A stretch of DNA of 64,000 bases from Lachnospiraceae bacterium AC3007 (GTDB taxonomy: Bacteria; Bacillota; Clostridia; Lachnospirales; Lachnospiraceae), in assembly GCA_000621405.1 (NCBI GenBank), contig JHYK01000011.1:59577-123576 (forward strand), given 5' to 3'. Numbering within the stretch: the first letter of the stretch is position 1; every line of letters begins with the position of its first letter. The notes under the pieces were generated by a model. The model was not told where the DNA came from. It searched no databases and saw only the letters and a list, made by a program, of their open reading frames with translations. Shown piece after piece: positions 8,099 through 14,884 of this stretch. The position numbers were made by a program, and so were the translations under genes.

Positions 8099-9129
8099 TC
8101 AAAACTCTCCGCGGTCGTTATCGACTCCACCTTTGTGCAGTAGGGGGAGAATGTTTCATTAAGCTCATCAAATGAAAGTCCGAGCTTGTCGCAGATATCA
8201 GTATTAATGGTTGCCGTTCCGTTGTCAAATGTCTTTACGGGAGTTGATGCAGGATCAGCGCCTTCTACGAGTATCTGCGCCACCATGTCTGCTGTCTCTC
8301 TTCCGAGATTTGCATAGTCGACTCCGTATCCGAGGAAGGCTCCGTTCAGGGCGAATGAATCAGCGCCTGCATAATGGAGTATGCCTGCATCGGCAAGCTT
8401 TTCATATATGGAGAGCTCTGCGGTCATTATCGTATTATCGGAAGGAGTGAATATCGCTTCCACTCCGTCAGAGATAAATGCATCGACAGCGAGCGAGACC
8501 TCATCCACGTTCGTTCCGGTGTGCTCTGTGTACTCTATGCCCTTGCTTTCAAGGAAAGCCTTGGCTTCGGCGATAGCGGTAGTGGAAGAGTCCTGTCCTA
8601 CATCATAGAGCAGACCGACCTTTTTGATGTCGGGATTCTGCGCAAGGATAAGGTTCATGATCGCATTTGTGTCAAGGAAGTCTGAGGTACCGGTGATATT
8701 TGCTCCGGGTGCGTCAAGGGACTCGACTACTCCTGCAGCTACGGGATCCGATACGGCGGCGAAGACCACGGGAGTCTTGCTGTCCTCGGTGGCTGCCTGC
8801 ATGCTCATGGCTACGGGAGTTGCGATCCCTACCATGAGATCCACATTGTCGGCTTCGAAATTTGCAATGATCTGTGAGAGTACGTTTGAGTCTGCGTTGC
8901 AGTTATCGTACACGACTTCGAATGTTGCATTCTTTTCGGCTCCGATCTCAGCAAGCCTTTCTTCGATATTGTCCACGATCTGATTTAAGGATGCGTCATC
9001 CACGTAGTTGCAGACGCCGATCTTGAATGTGGAGTCCTTGCCTGTGGCGCCGGAAGAACATGCGCACAGGCCGATAGCTGCCGTCAGTGTCATAAGTGCT
9101 GTTAAGAGTGCTGTGATCTTTCTTTTCAT
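8095..9129 (-). CDS. trpX: Tryptophan ABC transporter substrate-binding lipoprotein
   Basis: A 344-residue solute-binding protein of the ABC_sub_bind family. It has a lipoprotein signal: positive 'MKRK', a hydrophobic core, then a lipobox ending at Cys24 ('GLCACSSG'). The mature part is a two-lobe periplasmic-type fold, here anchored on the outer face of the membrane. Motifs such as 'GVVESLDAPGANITGTSDF' are typical of the family. The ribosome site AAAGGAGG precedes the ATG. It is first in the transcript, directly behind a T-box leader and terminator, so expression should rise when tRNA-Trp is uncharged. Confidence 0.88.
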   Translation of the reverse strand: MKRKITALLTALMTLTAAIGLCACSSGATGKDSTFKIGVCNYVDDASLNQIVDNIEERLAEIGAEKNATFEVVYDNCNADSNVLSQIIANFEADNVDLMVGIATPVAMSMQAATEDSKTPVVFAAVSDPVAAGVVESLDAPGANITGTSDFLDTNAIMNLILAQNPDIKKVGLLYDVGQDSSTTAIAEAKAFLESKGIEYTEHTGTNVDEVSLAVDAFISDGVEAIFTPSDNTIMTAELSIYEKLADAGILHYAGADSFALNGAFLGYGVDYANLGRETADMVAQILVEGADPASTPVKTFDNGTATINTDICDKLGLSFDELNETFSPYCTKVESITTAESFE

Positions 9130-9153
9130 TTTCTGCCTCCTTTTGTTTGGGGC

Positions 9154-9190
9154 AAAAAAACTGCCCCATCAGTAGTTACTGCTGGGACAG
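9154..9190 (-). terminator. T-box attenuator terminator
   Basis: Stem CTGTCCC.CAGTA pairing with TACTG.GGGGCAG, followed by seven Ts on the minus strand, located between the T-box sequence and trpX. It is the regulated terminator of the leader. Confidence 0.85.
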
Positions 9191-9442
9191 GTAGATATCT
9201 CCTGCGGTGCCACCCGGCTTGACGAAATGATCGCCCACTTAGCGCATACGGGTATGAAGATCATACCGTGATATGCCGGATTTTGATAACGGAGATCCAC
9301 GCTCCGTCTCCCATACTCCGATGACTCGTTTCTGTTCGCCCTTAGAGGTCCATTCATCATCACGCTCCGTTCCGCACTCCCACCATCTGCGGCTCTCTCC
9401 TTACGGAGTTGTGTGAAGACTACTCACTCCTCATCAACGGTT
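9154..9442 (-). promoter_or_regulatory. T-box leader, tRNA-Trp specific (UGG specifier)
   Basis: On the minus strand the leader shows the T-box element GGGTGGCACCGC (within 9201-9217) and a Stem I. The Stem I base is GAGG pairing with CCTC; the loop has AGTGAGTA on one side and GAA-TGG-A on the other, matching the conserved specifier-loop arrangement. The codon TGG lies at 9350-9352 (read on the minus strand), so the predicted ligand is tRNA-Trp. The distal Stem I motif GAGAGAGCC...GGTGGGAG is also visible. The leader ends in a terminator that competes with the T-box antiterminator. It controls trpXYZ. Confidence 0.92.
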
Positions 9443-9448
9443 TAATGT

Positions 9449-9478
9449 AAAATAGCATAGCCCTGATTTTTGTGTCAA
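9449..9478 (-). promoter_or_regulatory. Promoter of the trp T-box transcript
   Basis: TTGACA (9473-9478, minus strand) and TATTTT (9449-9454) with an 18-bp spacer, directly upstream of the T-box Stem I and just past the dut stop codon. Confidence 0.7.
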
Positions 9479-9486
9479 GGCTTTTT

Positions 9487-9918
9487 TTAATTTTTTCCTG
9501 TGCTGCCGAATCCGCCCCTGTCTGTTCCCTCGAGATGATCTGTCTCTTCGAAGGATACTGCGGGCTGATGCTCAAATATCCTGAACTGGCATATCCTGTC
9601 ATTCAGGTGGATCTCTGTATCTCTTAGAGCATATACGGGCATGAACCACTGATCGTTGTCACCTGAATATGATTCGTCTATGATGCCGCAGGAATTCGTC
9701 TGTATTATCCCGAAATTCTTAAAGGTGCTGGATCTCGGGACCACGTGGGCCTCATAGCCCTCGGGAAGCTGCATCGCAACTCCCAGGGGAACAAGATGGA
9801 ACTCTCCTGCCTTAAGGCTTACGTCCTCTGCCGATCTGAGATCTATCCAGTCGCTCTTGCCGTCTATATAGCGGAGCCTCTCTATCTTATCTGAAAAGTA
9901 TTTGATCCTGATATTCAT
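9487..9918 (-). CDS. dut: dUTP diphosphatase (trimeric dUTPase family)
   Basis: Hydrolyses dUTP to dUMP and pyrophosphate in the cytoplasm, keeping uracil out of DNA. It is 143 aa. All five family motifs are visible in order: '[11 protein letters not shown]', '[12 protein letters not shown]', '[14 protein letters not shown]', 'ICQFRIF' and the C-terminal P-loop-like '[10 protein letters not shown]'. The start at 9918 gives 'MNIRIKYF' with GGAGG upstream; the longer frame from 9987 is a translation through the tRNA-Ala gene and must be wrong. It may be co-transcribed with the tRNA just upstream. Confidence 0.9.
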   Translation of the reverse strand: MNIRIKYFSDKIERLRYIDGKSDWIDLRSAEDVSLKAGEFHLVPLGVAMQLPEGYEAHVVPRSSTFKNFGIIQTNSCGIIDESYSGDNDQWFMPVYALRDTEIHLNDRICQFRIFEHQPAVSFEETDHLEGTDRGGFGSTGKN

Positions 9919-9945
9919 AAAACTGCCACTGCCTCCTGAGAGATA

Positions 9946-10018
9946 TGGAGCTAATCGGACTTGAACCGACGACCTCTTGCATGCCATGCAAGCGTTCTCC
10001 CAGCTGAACTATAGCCCC
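9946..10018 (-). tRNA. tRNA-Ala (GGC)
   Basis: A 73-nt cloverleaf on the minus strand. The acceptor stem GGGGCTA pairs with TAGCTCC, and the anticodon stem CTTGC/GCAAG encloses loop ATGGCAT with anticodon GGC (Ala, codon GCC). The T-arm has GGTTCGAGTCC and the discriminator is A. The CCA end is not encoded. Confidence 0.92.
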
Positions 10019-10056
10019 GCGATACATAGTATTATATAAGGTAAGGTGACTAAATA

Positions 10057-10123
10057 CAAGACAGCAGGGACGGTTCTTTTGTCTTGCCGGATGGCAAGAC
10101 AAAAGAACCGTCCCTCTGTCTTG
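10057..10123. repeat. Long palindromic repeat, copy 1
   Basis: A 67-bp near-perfect inverted repeat. Its arms read CAAGACAGCAGGGACGG...TTGCC and GGCAA...CCGTCCCTCTGTCTTG around a GGAT loop. An almost identical element is at 43675-43744. It sits between tRNA-Ala and the feo promoter, ending six bases before the -35 box. Confidence 0.9.
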
Positions 10124-10128
10124 GGGTA

Positions 10129-10157
10129 TTGACAAGTTAGAACATCCTAACTATAAT
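10129..10157 (+). promoter_or_regulatory. Consensus sigma-A promoter of the feo operon
   Basis: Perfect TTGACA (10129-10134) and TATAAT (10152-10157) with a 17-bp spacer. The spacer is itself an operator palindrome, so a bound repressor would block the polymerase. Confidence 0.88.
10136..10151. promoter_or_regulatory. Metal-repressor operator, site 1
   Basis: GTTAG-N6-CTAAC palindrome filling the -35/-10 spacer of the feo promoter. The half-sites resemble those of DtxR/IdeR operators (TTAGG-type). The same pattern recurs at 10168 and 10664. Confidence 0.72.
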
Positions 10158-10167
10158 GTCTCCTGCA

Positions 10168-10183
10168 GTTAGCGATATCTAAC
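10168..10183. promoter_or_regulatory. Metal-repressor operator, site 2
   Basis: A second GTTAG-N6-CTAAC palindrome, starting 11 bases past the -10 box and thus over the likely transcription start region, upstream of feoA. Confidence 0.7.
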
Positions 10184-10200
10184 AGGGAGATCATAAAATA

Positions 10201-10413
10201 ATGATGCCGCTCATATTTGCTAATCCGGGAGAAGAGACCGTGATCCGAAAGGTCAGCGGCAACCCGGAGGTAAAAAAACATCTGGAGGATCTGGGATTCG
10301 TGGCAGGAGGTATCTGCCAGGTCATATCTTCTCAGAACGGAAATCTCATAGTAAAGGTAAAAGAGTCGCGTATCGCATTAAATGATGAGATGGCGCGCAG
10401 GATCTACATATAA
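10201..10413 (+). CDS. feoA: FeoA-domain ferrous iron transport protein (first copy)
   Basis: A 70-residue SH3-like FeoA domain protein, cytoplasmic, thought to help FeoB function. It has the family pattern of a short beta-barrel with 'HLEDLGFVAGGICQVIS' in the middle and 'IALNDEMARRIYI' at the end. It is first in an operon of two FeoA genes, feoB and a Cys-rich protein, under a consensus promoter with two operator sites. Its start is the first of two adjacent ATGs, chosen from the GGGAG 11 bases upstream. The next gene begins 12 bases later. Confidence 0.88.
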   Translation: MMPLIFANPGEETVIRKVSGNPEVKKHLEDLGFVAGGICQVISSQNGNLIVKVKESRIALNDEMARRIYI

Positions 10414-10425
10414 GGAGGGAGAAGT

Positions 10426-10647
10426 ATGAAGACATTGCGTGAGGTGCCTGTAGGAGAAACAGCAAAGGTCGTGAAGATCCATGGAGAGGGCGCTATAAGG
10501 CGCAGGATCATGGACATGGGTATCACTAAGGGCGTCGAGATCTATATCAGAAAGGTTGCGCCTTTGGGAGATCCGATAGAGATCACCGTCCGGGATTACG
10601 AGCTTTCCATCAGAAAGGCGGACGCTGAGGATATAGAAGTAGAATGA
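10426..10647 (+). CDS. feoA: FeoA-domain ferrous iron transport protein (second copy)
   Basis: A 73-residue second FeoA protein, clearly diverged from the first. It contains 'RRRIMDMGITKGVEIYIRKV' and 'PLGDPIEITVRDYELSIRKA', the most conserved parts of the family; the first copy is less typical. An AAGGAGGGAGAA ribosome site precedes it. Paired FeoA genes ahead of feoB are common in clostridia, and the two may form a heteromeric contact with FeoB. Confidence 0.9.
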   Translation: MKTLREVPVGETAKVVKIHGEGAIRRRIMDMGITKGVEIYIRKVAPLGDPIEITVRDYELSIRKADAEDIEVE

Positions 10648-10663
10648 TCTTTTTTATCTGATG

Positions 10664-10679
10664 GTTAGGCTGTGCTAAC
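10664..10679. promoter_or_regulatory. Metal-repressor operator, site 3
   Basis: A third GTTAG-N6-CTAAC palindrome in the short gap between the second feoA and feoB, 22 bases before the feoB start codon. No good promoter is visible here, so it may act as a roadblock or serve a weak internal promoter. Confidence 0.65.
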
Positions 10680-10700
10680 AGCCGGAAGGAGAGATAAGCA

Positions 10701-13217
10701 ATGGAGATAAGAATTGCCCTTGCGGGCAACCCGAACAGCGGAAAAACAACATTATTCAATGCTCTTACAGGCTCGAACCAGTTCGTGGGTAACTGGCCGG
10801 GCGTCACTGTGGAGAAAAAAGAGGGTAAGCTTAAAAAGAATGACGGAGTGGTCATAACCGATCTGCCCGGAATATACAGCCTTTCGCCGTATACCCTGGA
10901 AGAGGTCGTGGCGAGAAATTATCTTATAGGAGAGCGCCCGGATGCGATACTCAATATCATAGACGGCACCAATCTCGAGAGGAATCTCTATCTTACGACA
11001 CAGCTCGTAGAGCTCGGCATTCCCGTCGTCGCAGCAGTGAACATGATGGATGTCGTAAAGAAGAACGGCGACGAGATAGATACGGCAGAGCTGTCCAGGC
11101 AGCTTGGCTGCAAGGTCGTAGAGATATCGGCTCTCAAAGGAACAGGCATCAATGAGGCTGCTGATGCGGCTATAGATGCAGCCAAAAACGGAAAGACAGT
11201 TCCAATGCATACTTTCTCGGGCCCGGTGGAGCATGCGCTCGCTCATATTGAGGAAGCCATTGTGCACGACATGCCTGAGGAGCAGCAGAGATGGTATGCC
11301 ATAAAGGTATTTGAAAGAGACGACAAGGTGCTCGAGAAGCTGAACGTGCCCAAGGAGACTCTGGATCATATTGAAAAAGACATTGCCGCGGCAGAGAAGG
11401 AGCTTGACGATGACGCGGAGAGCATCATCACCAATGAGCGTTACATCTACATAGGCTCTGTCATCAAGAGCTGCTACAAAAAGCGCAACAAGGGAGAACT
11501 TACCACATCCGACAAGATAGACAGGATAGTGACGAACAGGATCCTGGGCCTTCCCATATTTGCCCTTATCATATTCCTGGTCTACTGGATAGCGATGGTC
11601 GGAGTCGGAGCGCCCGCTACAGACTGGGCGAATGACGGACTGTTCGGAGACGGCTTCCATCTTCTGGGGCTCGGAACCCCTGCATACGATGATGCGGCAG
11701 AAGAATATACGACTTCCATGCAGGCTGTGCAGGCCTTTACCGGACTGGATACGGAGGCGGAAGATTTCGATGAGGCGGCTGCGCTTCAGACGATAGAGAG
11801 CTTCAGCCCTCAGGGAGATTCCGCAACTGTGGATGTGGAGGATGAAGAGACTCTGGCTGTAGATACACTGACGGCATATTACGATACGATCCCCGAAGAT
11901 GCTGCAGAGGATGAGACCGTGCCGGTGACATATCAGGATGCCGTCGGATATTTCGAACAGAACGGATTTGAAGAGCCTGATCCTGCTTCCTACGGAGTAT
12001 GGGTCCCCGGTGTGCCTGCACTGGTCGAGGGCTTCCTTGACAGCGTAGGATGCGCTGAATGGCTGAAGGGTCTGATCCTTGACGGAATAGTAGCCGGTGT
12101 CGGCGCCGTGCTTGGATTCGTGCCTCAGATGCTGGTGCTGTTCCTGATGCTGGCATTCCTTGAAGCCTGTGGTTACATGGCCCGTATCGCCTTCGTCCTT
12201 GACAGGATATTCCGCAGGTTCGGTCTGTCCGGCAAATCTTTCATCCCGATGCTGATAGGCGTGGGATGCGGAGTCCCCGGTGTAATGGCCAGCAGGACCA
12301 TAGAAAACGAGCGCGACAGAAGGATGACGATAATGACCACGACCTTCATCCCCTGCGGTGCGAAGATCCCCTTTATCGGGATGGTGGCAGGCGCCATATT
12401 CGGAGGCTCGGCATGGGTATCCACCTCCGCTTACTTCATAGGAATGGCCGCGATAATCGTATCCGGCGTGATGCTCAAGAAGACAAAAATGTTCGCGGGA
12501 GAGCCCGCTCCTTTCGTCATGGAGCTTCCTGCATATCATATGCCTACGATAGGTAACGTGCTCAGGTCCATGTGGGAGAGAGGCTGGTCCTTCATCAAGA
12601 AGGCCGGGACCATAATCCTGCTCTCGACCATCGTGGTATGGTTCACATCCTTCTTCGGATTTGCGCAGGACGGCTTCAGGATGCTTGCCGAGGATGAACT
12701 GGATTACTCAATACTTGCGGCTCTCGGAAGACTTATAGCATGGATATTCATTCCGCTGGGCTGGGGCAACTGGCAGGCTGCAGTCGCTTCCATCACAGGA
12801 CTTGTGGCAAAAGAGAACATAGTCGGAACCATGGGCATACTCTATGGCGGCGGAGAGCAGACCGCATGGCAGGCAATGGCGGATGCCTTCACACAGGTGA
12901 CCGGATTCTCCTTCCTGGTATTCAATCTTCTCTGCGCACCCTGCTTTGCAGCAATAGGCGCGATAAAGCGTGAGATGAACAATACAAAGTGGACATGGTT
13001 TGCGATTGGATATCAGTGCGGATTTGCTTATGTGATCGCACTCCTTGTCACACAGATAGGCGGAGCCTTTACCGGAAGTCTTAATATCATAGGGCTTATA
13101 GTATCGATCGCAGCAATCTGCGTAATGGTGTACATGCTGTTCTTTAAGAAGTATACTGAAGCTACGAGACTCACTGAAAAAGTCGATACCGGAAAGGGAA
13201 GCGATAAGACGGAGTAA
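10701..13217 (+). CDS. feoB: Ferrous iron transport protein B
   Basis: Inner-membrane Fe(II) transporter with an N-terminal GTPase (838 aa). The G1 motif is GNPNSGKT at residues 9-16; the G2 region is 'WPGVTVEKKEG'; G3 is DLPG; G4 is 'NMMD'. The polytopic part carries the paired Gate regions, including 'GVGCGVPGVMASRT' and 'PCGAKIPF' with its conserved cysteine. It is longer than usual: residues about 325-430, between the first and second membrane helices, form an Asp/Glu-rich insertion that should face the outside. It is translated from AAGGAGAG after the third operator and followed four bases later by the Cys-rich protein. Confidence 0.95.
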   Translation: MEIRIALAGNPNSGKTTLFNALTGSNQFVGNWPGVTVEKKEGKLKKNDGVVITDLPGIYSLSPYTLEEVVARNYLIGERPDAILNIIDGTNLERNLYLTTQLVELGIPVVAAVNMMDVVKKNGDEIDTAELSRQLGCKVVEISALKGTGINEAADAAIDAAKNGKTVPMHTFSGPVEHALAHIEEAIVHDMPEEQQRWYAIKVFERDDKVLEKLNVPKETLDHIEKDIAAAEKELDDDAESIITNERYIYIGSVIKSCYKKRNKGELTTSDKIDRIVTNRILGLPIFALIIFLVYWIAMVGVGAPATDWANDGLFGDGFHLLGLGTPAYDDAAEEYTTSMQAVQAFTGLDTEAEDFDEAAALQTIESFSPQGDSATVDVEDEETLAVDTLTAYYDTIPEDAAEDETVPVTYQDAVGYFEQNGFEEPDPASYGVWVPGVPALVEGFLDSVGCAEWLKGLILDGIVAGVGAVLGFVPQMLVLFLMLAFLEACGYMARIAFVLDRIFRRFGLSGKSFIPMLIGVGCGVPGVMASRTIENERDRRMTIMTTTFIPCGAKIPFIGMVAGAIFGGSAWVSTSAYFIGMAAIIVSGVMLKKTKMFAGEPAPFVMELPAYHMPTIGNVLRSMWERGWSFIKKAGTIILLSTIVVWFTSFFGFAQDGFRMLAEDELDYSILAALGRLIAWIFIPLGWGNWQAAVASITGLVAKENIVGTMGILYGGGEQTAWQAMADAFTQVTGFSFLVFNLLCAPCFAAIGAIKREMNNTKWTWFAIGYQCGFAYVIALLVTQIGGAFTGSLNIIGLIVSIAAICVMVYMLFFKKYTEATRLTEKVDTGKGSDKTE

Positions 13218-13220
13218 AAA

Positions 13221-13409
13221 ATGACCGGCTTTCTTATGAGCAATGCATCGACCATCATCATCAGCATCCTGCTGGTGGTGATGGTTGTATCTATTATCAT
13301 AAAAATATATAACGACAAGAAAAAGGGAAGGAGCAGCTGCGGTGCCGGGTGCAGTCACTGTCCCATGAGCGCCGGGTGCCACAAAAGGAAGCCTCAGACT
13401 TTTGACTGA
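13221..13409 (+). CDS. FeoB-associated Cys-rich membrane protein
   Basis: A 62-residue protein with one N-terminal membrane helix (residues about 10-28), a basic stretch 'KIYNDKKKGR', then a cysteine cluster 'CGAGCSHCPMSAGC'. Small proteins of this shape follow feoB in many Firmicutes; they are thought to take part in Fe(II) passage at the membrane, but the mechanism is unproven. It starts three bases after the feoB stop. Confidence 0.85.
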   Translation: MTGFLMSNASTIIISILLVVMVVSIIIKIYNDKKKGRSSCGAGCSHCPMSAGCHKRKPQTFD

Positions 13410-13416
13410 TGTCAAA

Positions 13417-13433
13417 TCAGTGTGATACACTGA
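13417..13433. promoter_or_regulatory. Palindrome over candidate dtxR promoter
   Basis: TCAGTGT-GAT-ACACTGA, a 17-bp palindrome between the feo genes and the regulator gene. A possible promoter TTGACT (13402-13407) and GATACA (13424-13429) with a 16-bp spacer overlaps it. The half-sites differ from the GTTAG operators, so a different binding protein or only hairpin formation is possible. Confidence 0.45.
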
Positions 13434-13472
13434 CCCATGTCTGATTGTGGCAGAAACGTAAGGAGATCTGTA

Positions 13473-13841
13473 ATGGGACACAACGAATCAATCGAAGATT
13501 ATCTGGAATGCATACTTATCCTTGGCAAGAGGCATCCTGTCGTGCGTTCCGTTGATGTCGCATCCGAACTTGGATTCAAGAAATCCAGCGTGAGTGTTGC
13601 AGTCAAGAACATGAAGGCCAAGGACTATATCAAGGTCTCCGATGAAGGATACATCACTCTCACGAAGACAGGGAAAGCCCGCGCGGAGAGTGTGTACGAG
13701 CGGCATACCTTCTTTACAAAATGGCTTACAGAGCTTGGAGTGGATCCAAAGGTGGCGGCTGAAGATGCCTGCATGATGGAGCACGTGATCAGCGAGGAGA
13801 GCTTTAAGGCGATAAAGAAGGGCGTGGCGCTGCCGGAATGA
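13473..13841 (+). CDS. DtxR-family metal-dependent transcriptional regulator
   Basis: A 122-residue regulator with an N-terminal winged helix ('VRSVDVASELGFKKSSVSVA' is the helix-turn-helix) and a helical metal-binding/dimerisation domain with ligands in 'DACMMEHVISEESF'. It lacks the SH3-like third domain, as do the short MntR-like members. The ATG at 13473 follows AAGGAG; the longer frame from 13437 lacks a ribosome site. Because it directly follows the feo operon, it is the likely protein acting at the three GTTAG-N6-CTAAC sites with Fe(II) as co-repressor. Manganese sensing is an alternative. Confidence 0.87.
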   Translation: MGHNESIEDYLECILILGKRHPVVRSVDVASELGFKKSSVSVAVKNMKAKDYIKVSDEGYITLTKTGKARAESVYERHTFFTKWLTELGVDPKVAAEDACMMEHVISEESFKAIKKGVALPE

Positions 13842-13870
13842 CCCTTGGATATCCTTAAGGGGGCTACGAC

Positions 13871-14485
13871 ATGATCAACACCAAAATGCTGATAGAGCTT
13901 GTCGGATATCTTGGATCGCTGCTCGTCGTGGCGTCCATGCTCATGACGTCCGTCAGGAAGCTTCGTATAGTGAACACCATAGGAAGCACGATCTTTACGA
14001 TATATGCCCTGATAATCCATTCTTATCCCACGGCATTTATGAATCTGTGCCTTATACTCATCAATCTTTACCAGTTAAGAAAGCTCGGACAGAACCGCGG
14101 AGAGTATCAGCTGATACGAGAAGACGCCACATCGGGAGTGATGTCAAAGATATTGGAAAACAATGCTGCCGACATCCTTAATTTCTTTCCCAATAGCGGA
14201 TCCGACGCTGTGAGTCTGTCAGGAGAGTCTTATCTTGTGACTTACGGCACCATTCCTGCCGGGATACTTCTGGGCAAAAGAAGCGATGACGATACTTACG
14301 ATATCATCATAGATTATGCGCTTCCGGCTTACAGGGACTGCTCGGTGGGGGCTTTTCTGTATGAGCATCTCAAGGATGAGGGGATAAAGAGACTGAGATA
14401 CAAGGGCGGCTCAAAAAAGCATGAAGAGTACGTGCTGAAGATGGGATTTGAGCGGACGGATGACGGTTTTGTGAAGGAGCTTTGA
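13871..14485 (+). CDS. YgjV-like membrane protein with C-terminal soluble domain
   Basis: A 204-residue protein. Residues 1 to about 72 form three hydrophobic helices resembling the YgjV-type inner membrane family ('VGYLGSLLVVASMLMTSVRK'). Residues about 80-204 are soluble, and their end ('YEHLKDEGIKRLRYKGGSKK', then 'VLKMGFERTDDGFVKEL') looks like the last part of a GNAT acetyltransferase fold. The ribosome site is GGGGG 8 bases upstream of the ATG. It may be co-transcribed with the dtxR-type gene 29 bases upstream. The function is unknown. Confidence 0.75.
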   Translation: MINTKMLIELVGYLGSLLVVASMLMTSVRKLRIVNTIGSTIFTIYALIIHSYPTAFMNLCLILINLYQLRKLGQNRGEYQLIREDATSGVMSKILENNAADILNFFPNSGSDAVSLSGESYLVTYGTIPAGILLGKRSDDDTYDIIIDYALPAYRDCSVGAFLYEHLKDEGIKRLRYKGGSKKHEEYVLKMGFERTDDGFVKEL

Positions 14486-14543
14486 AAAGAATAGAAAAAA
14501 GGGATTGATTTTATCGCGGGGGTTGGATAAAATATATAGGCTA

Positions 14544-14713
14544 CTCGCAGAATGGCGATCTCGAAAACGATCGGATTCTGCTGCTCGCAGAATGGCGATC
14601 TCGAAAAATGCAAAGCATTTTTCTCGATCTGGTGCTGGCGCACCAACCGCTCTTCGCATGAGCCGCTTATGCCCGCAAGCGGTCACGCGTCTCATGCTCG
14701 ATCGGATTCTGCT
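14544..14713. repeat. Hairpin-rich repeat block before tRNA-Cys
   Basis: Noncoding. The 24-bp unit starting CTCGCAGAATGGCGATCTCG occurs twice (14544-14567 and 14584-14607), and CGATCGGATTCTGCT occurs twice (14568 and 14699). Between them are hairpins AAAATGC-AAA-GCATTTT, GGTGC-TGG-GCACC and CCGCTT...AAGCGG. Short ORFs in this block follow the repeats and look spurious. Confidence 0.7.
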
Positions 14714-14723
14714 TATAGTTACT

Positions 14724-14794
14724 GGCGACATAGCCAAGCGGTAAGGCAAGGGTCTGCAACACCCGTATCACCAGTTCGATTCTGGTTGTCGCCT
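14724..14794 (+). tRNA. tRNA-Cys (GCA)
   Basis: A 71-nt cloverleaf. The acceptor stem GGCGACA pairs with TGTCGCC; the anticodon loop CTGCAAC has anticodon GCA; the T-arm has GGTTGTC and AGTTCGATTCT. The discriminator base is T, as required for tRNA-Cys. The CCA end is not encoded. A terminator follows 13 bases downstream. Confidence 0.93.
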
Positions 14795-14806
14795 CTTTAA
14801 CTTAAA

Positions 14807-14837
14807 GGGACCTGAGAGAGTTCTCAGGTCCCGTTTG
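14807..14837 (+). terminator. Terminator after tRNA-Cys
   Basis: Perfect 11-bp stem GGGACCTGAGA/TCTCAGGTCCC with loop GAGT, followed by GTTTG. The T-run is weak but the stem is strong. Confidence 0.7.
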
Positions 14838-14884
14838 CTATGGAAGCGGCTGGACAAAAGTAACTGTCCGGAAAGGGAAGAAAA

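Noticed and set aside
9169..9363. 64-aa minus-strand ORF upstream of trpX
   Set aside because: It overlaps the T-box leader and terminator, which explain this sequence fully.
9887..10135. 82-aa minus-strand ORF over tRNA-Ala
   Set aside because: It runs through the tRNA gene and the palindromic repeat; the peptide is a translation artefact.
10752..12539. 595-aa minus-strand ORF opposite feoB
   Set aside because: It lies wholly antisense to an unambiguous feoB, has no ribosome site and a composition typical of a reverse-frame shadow.
14544..14607. Possible CRISPR array
   Set aside because: Only two repeat copies with a 16-bp gap, no regular spacers, no cas genes in the window.
14505..14800. 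Short ORFs on both strands in the repeat block before tRNA-Cys
   Set aside because: They follow the repeats and extend into the tRNA gene; no ribosome sites.
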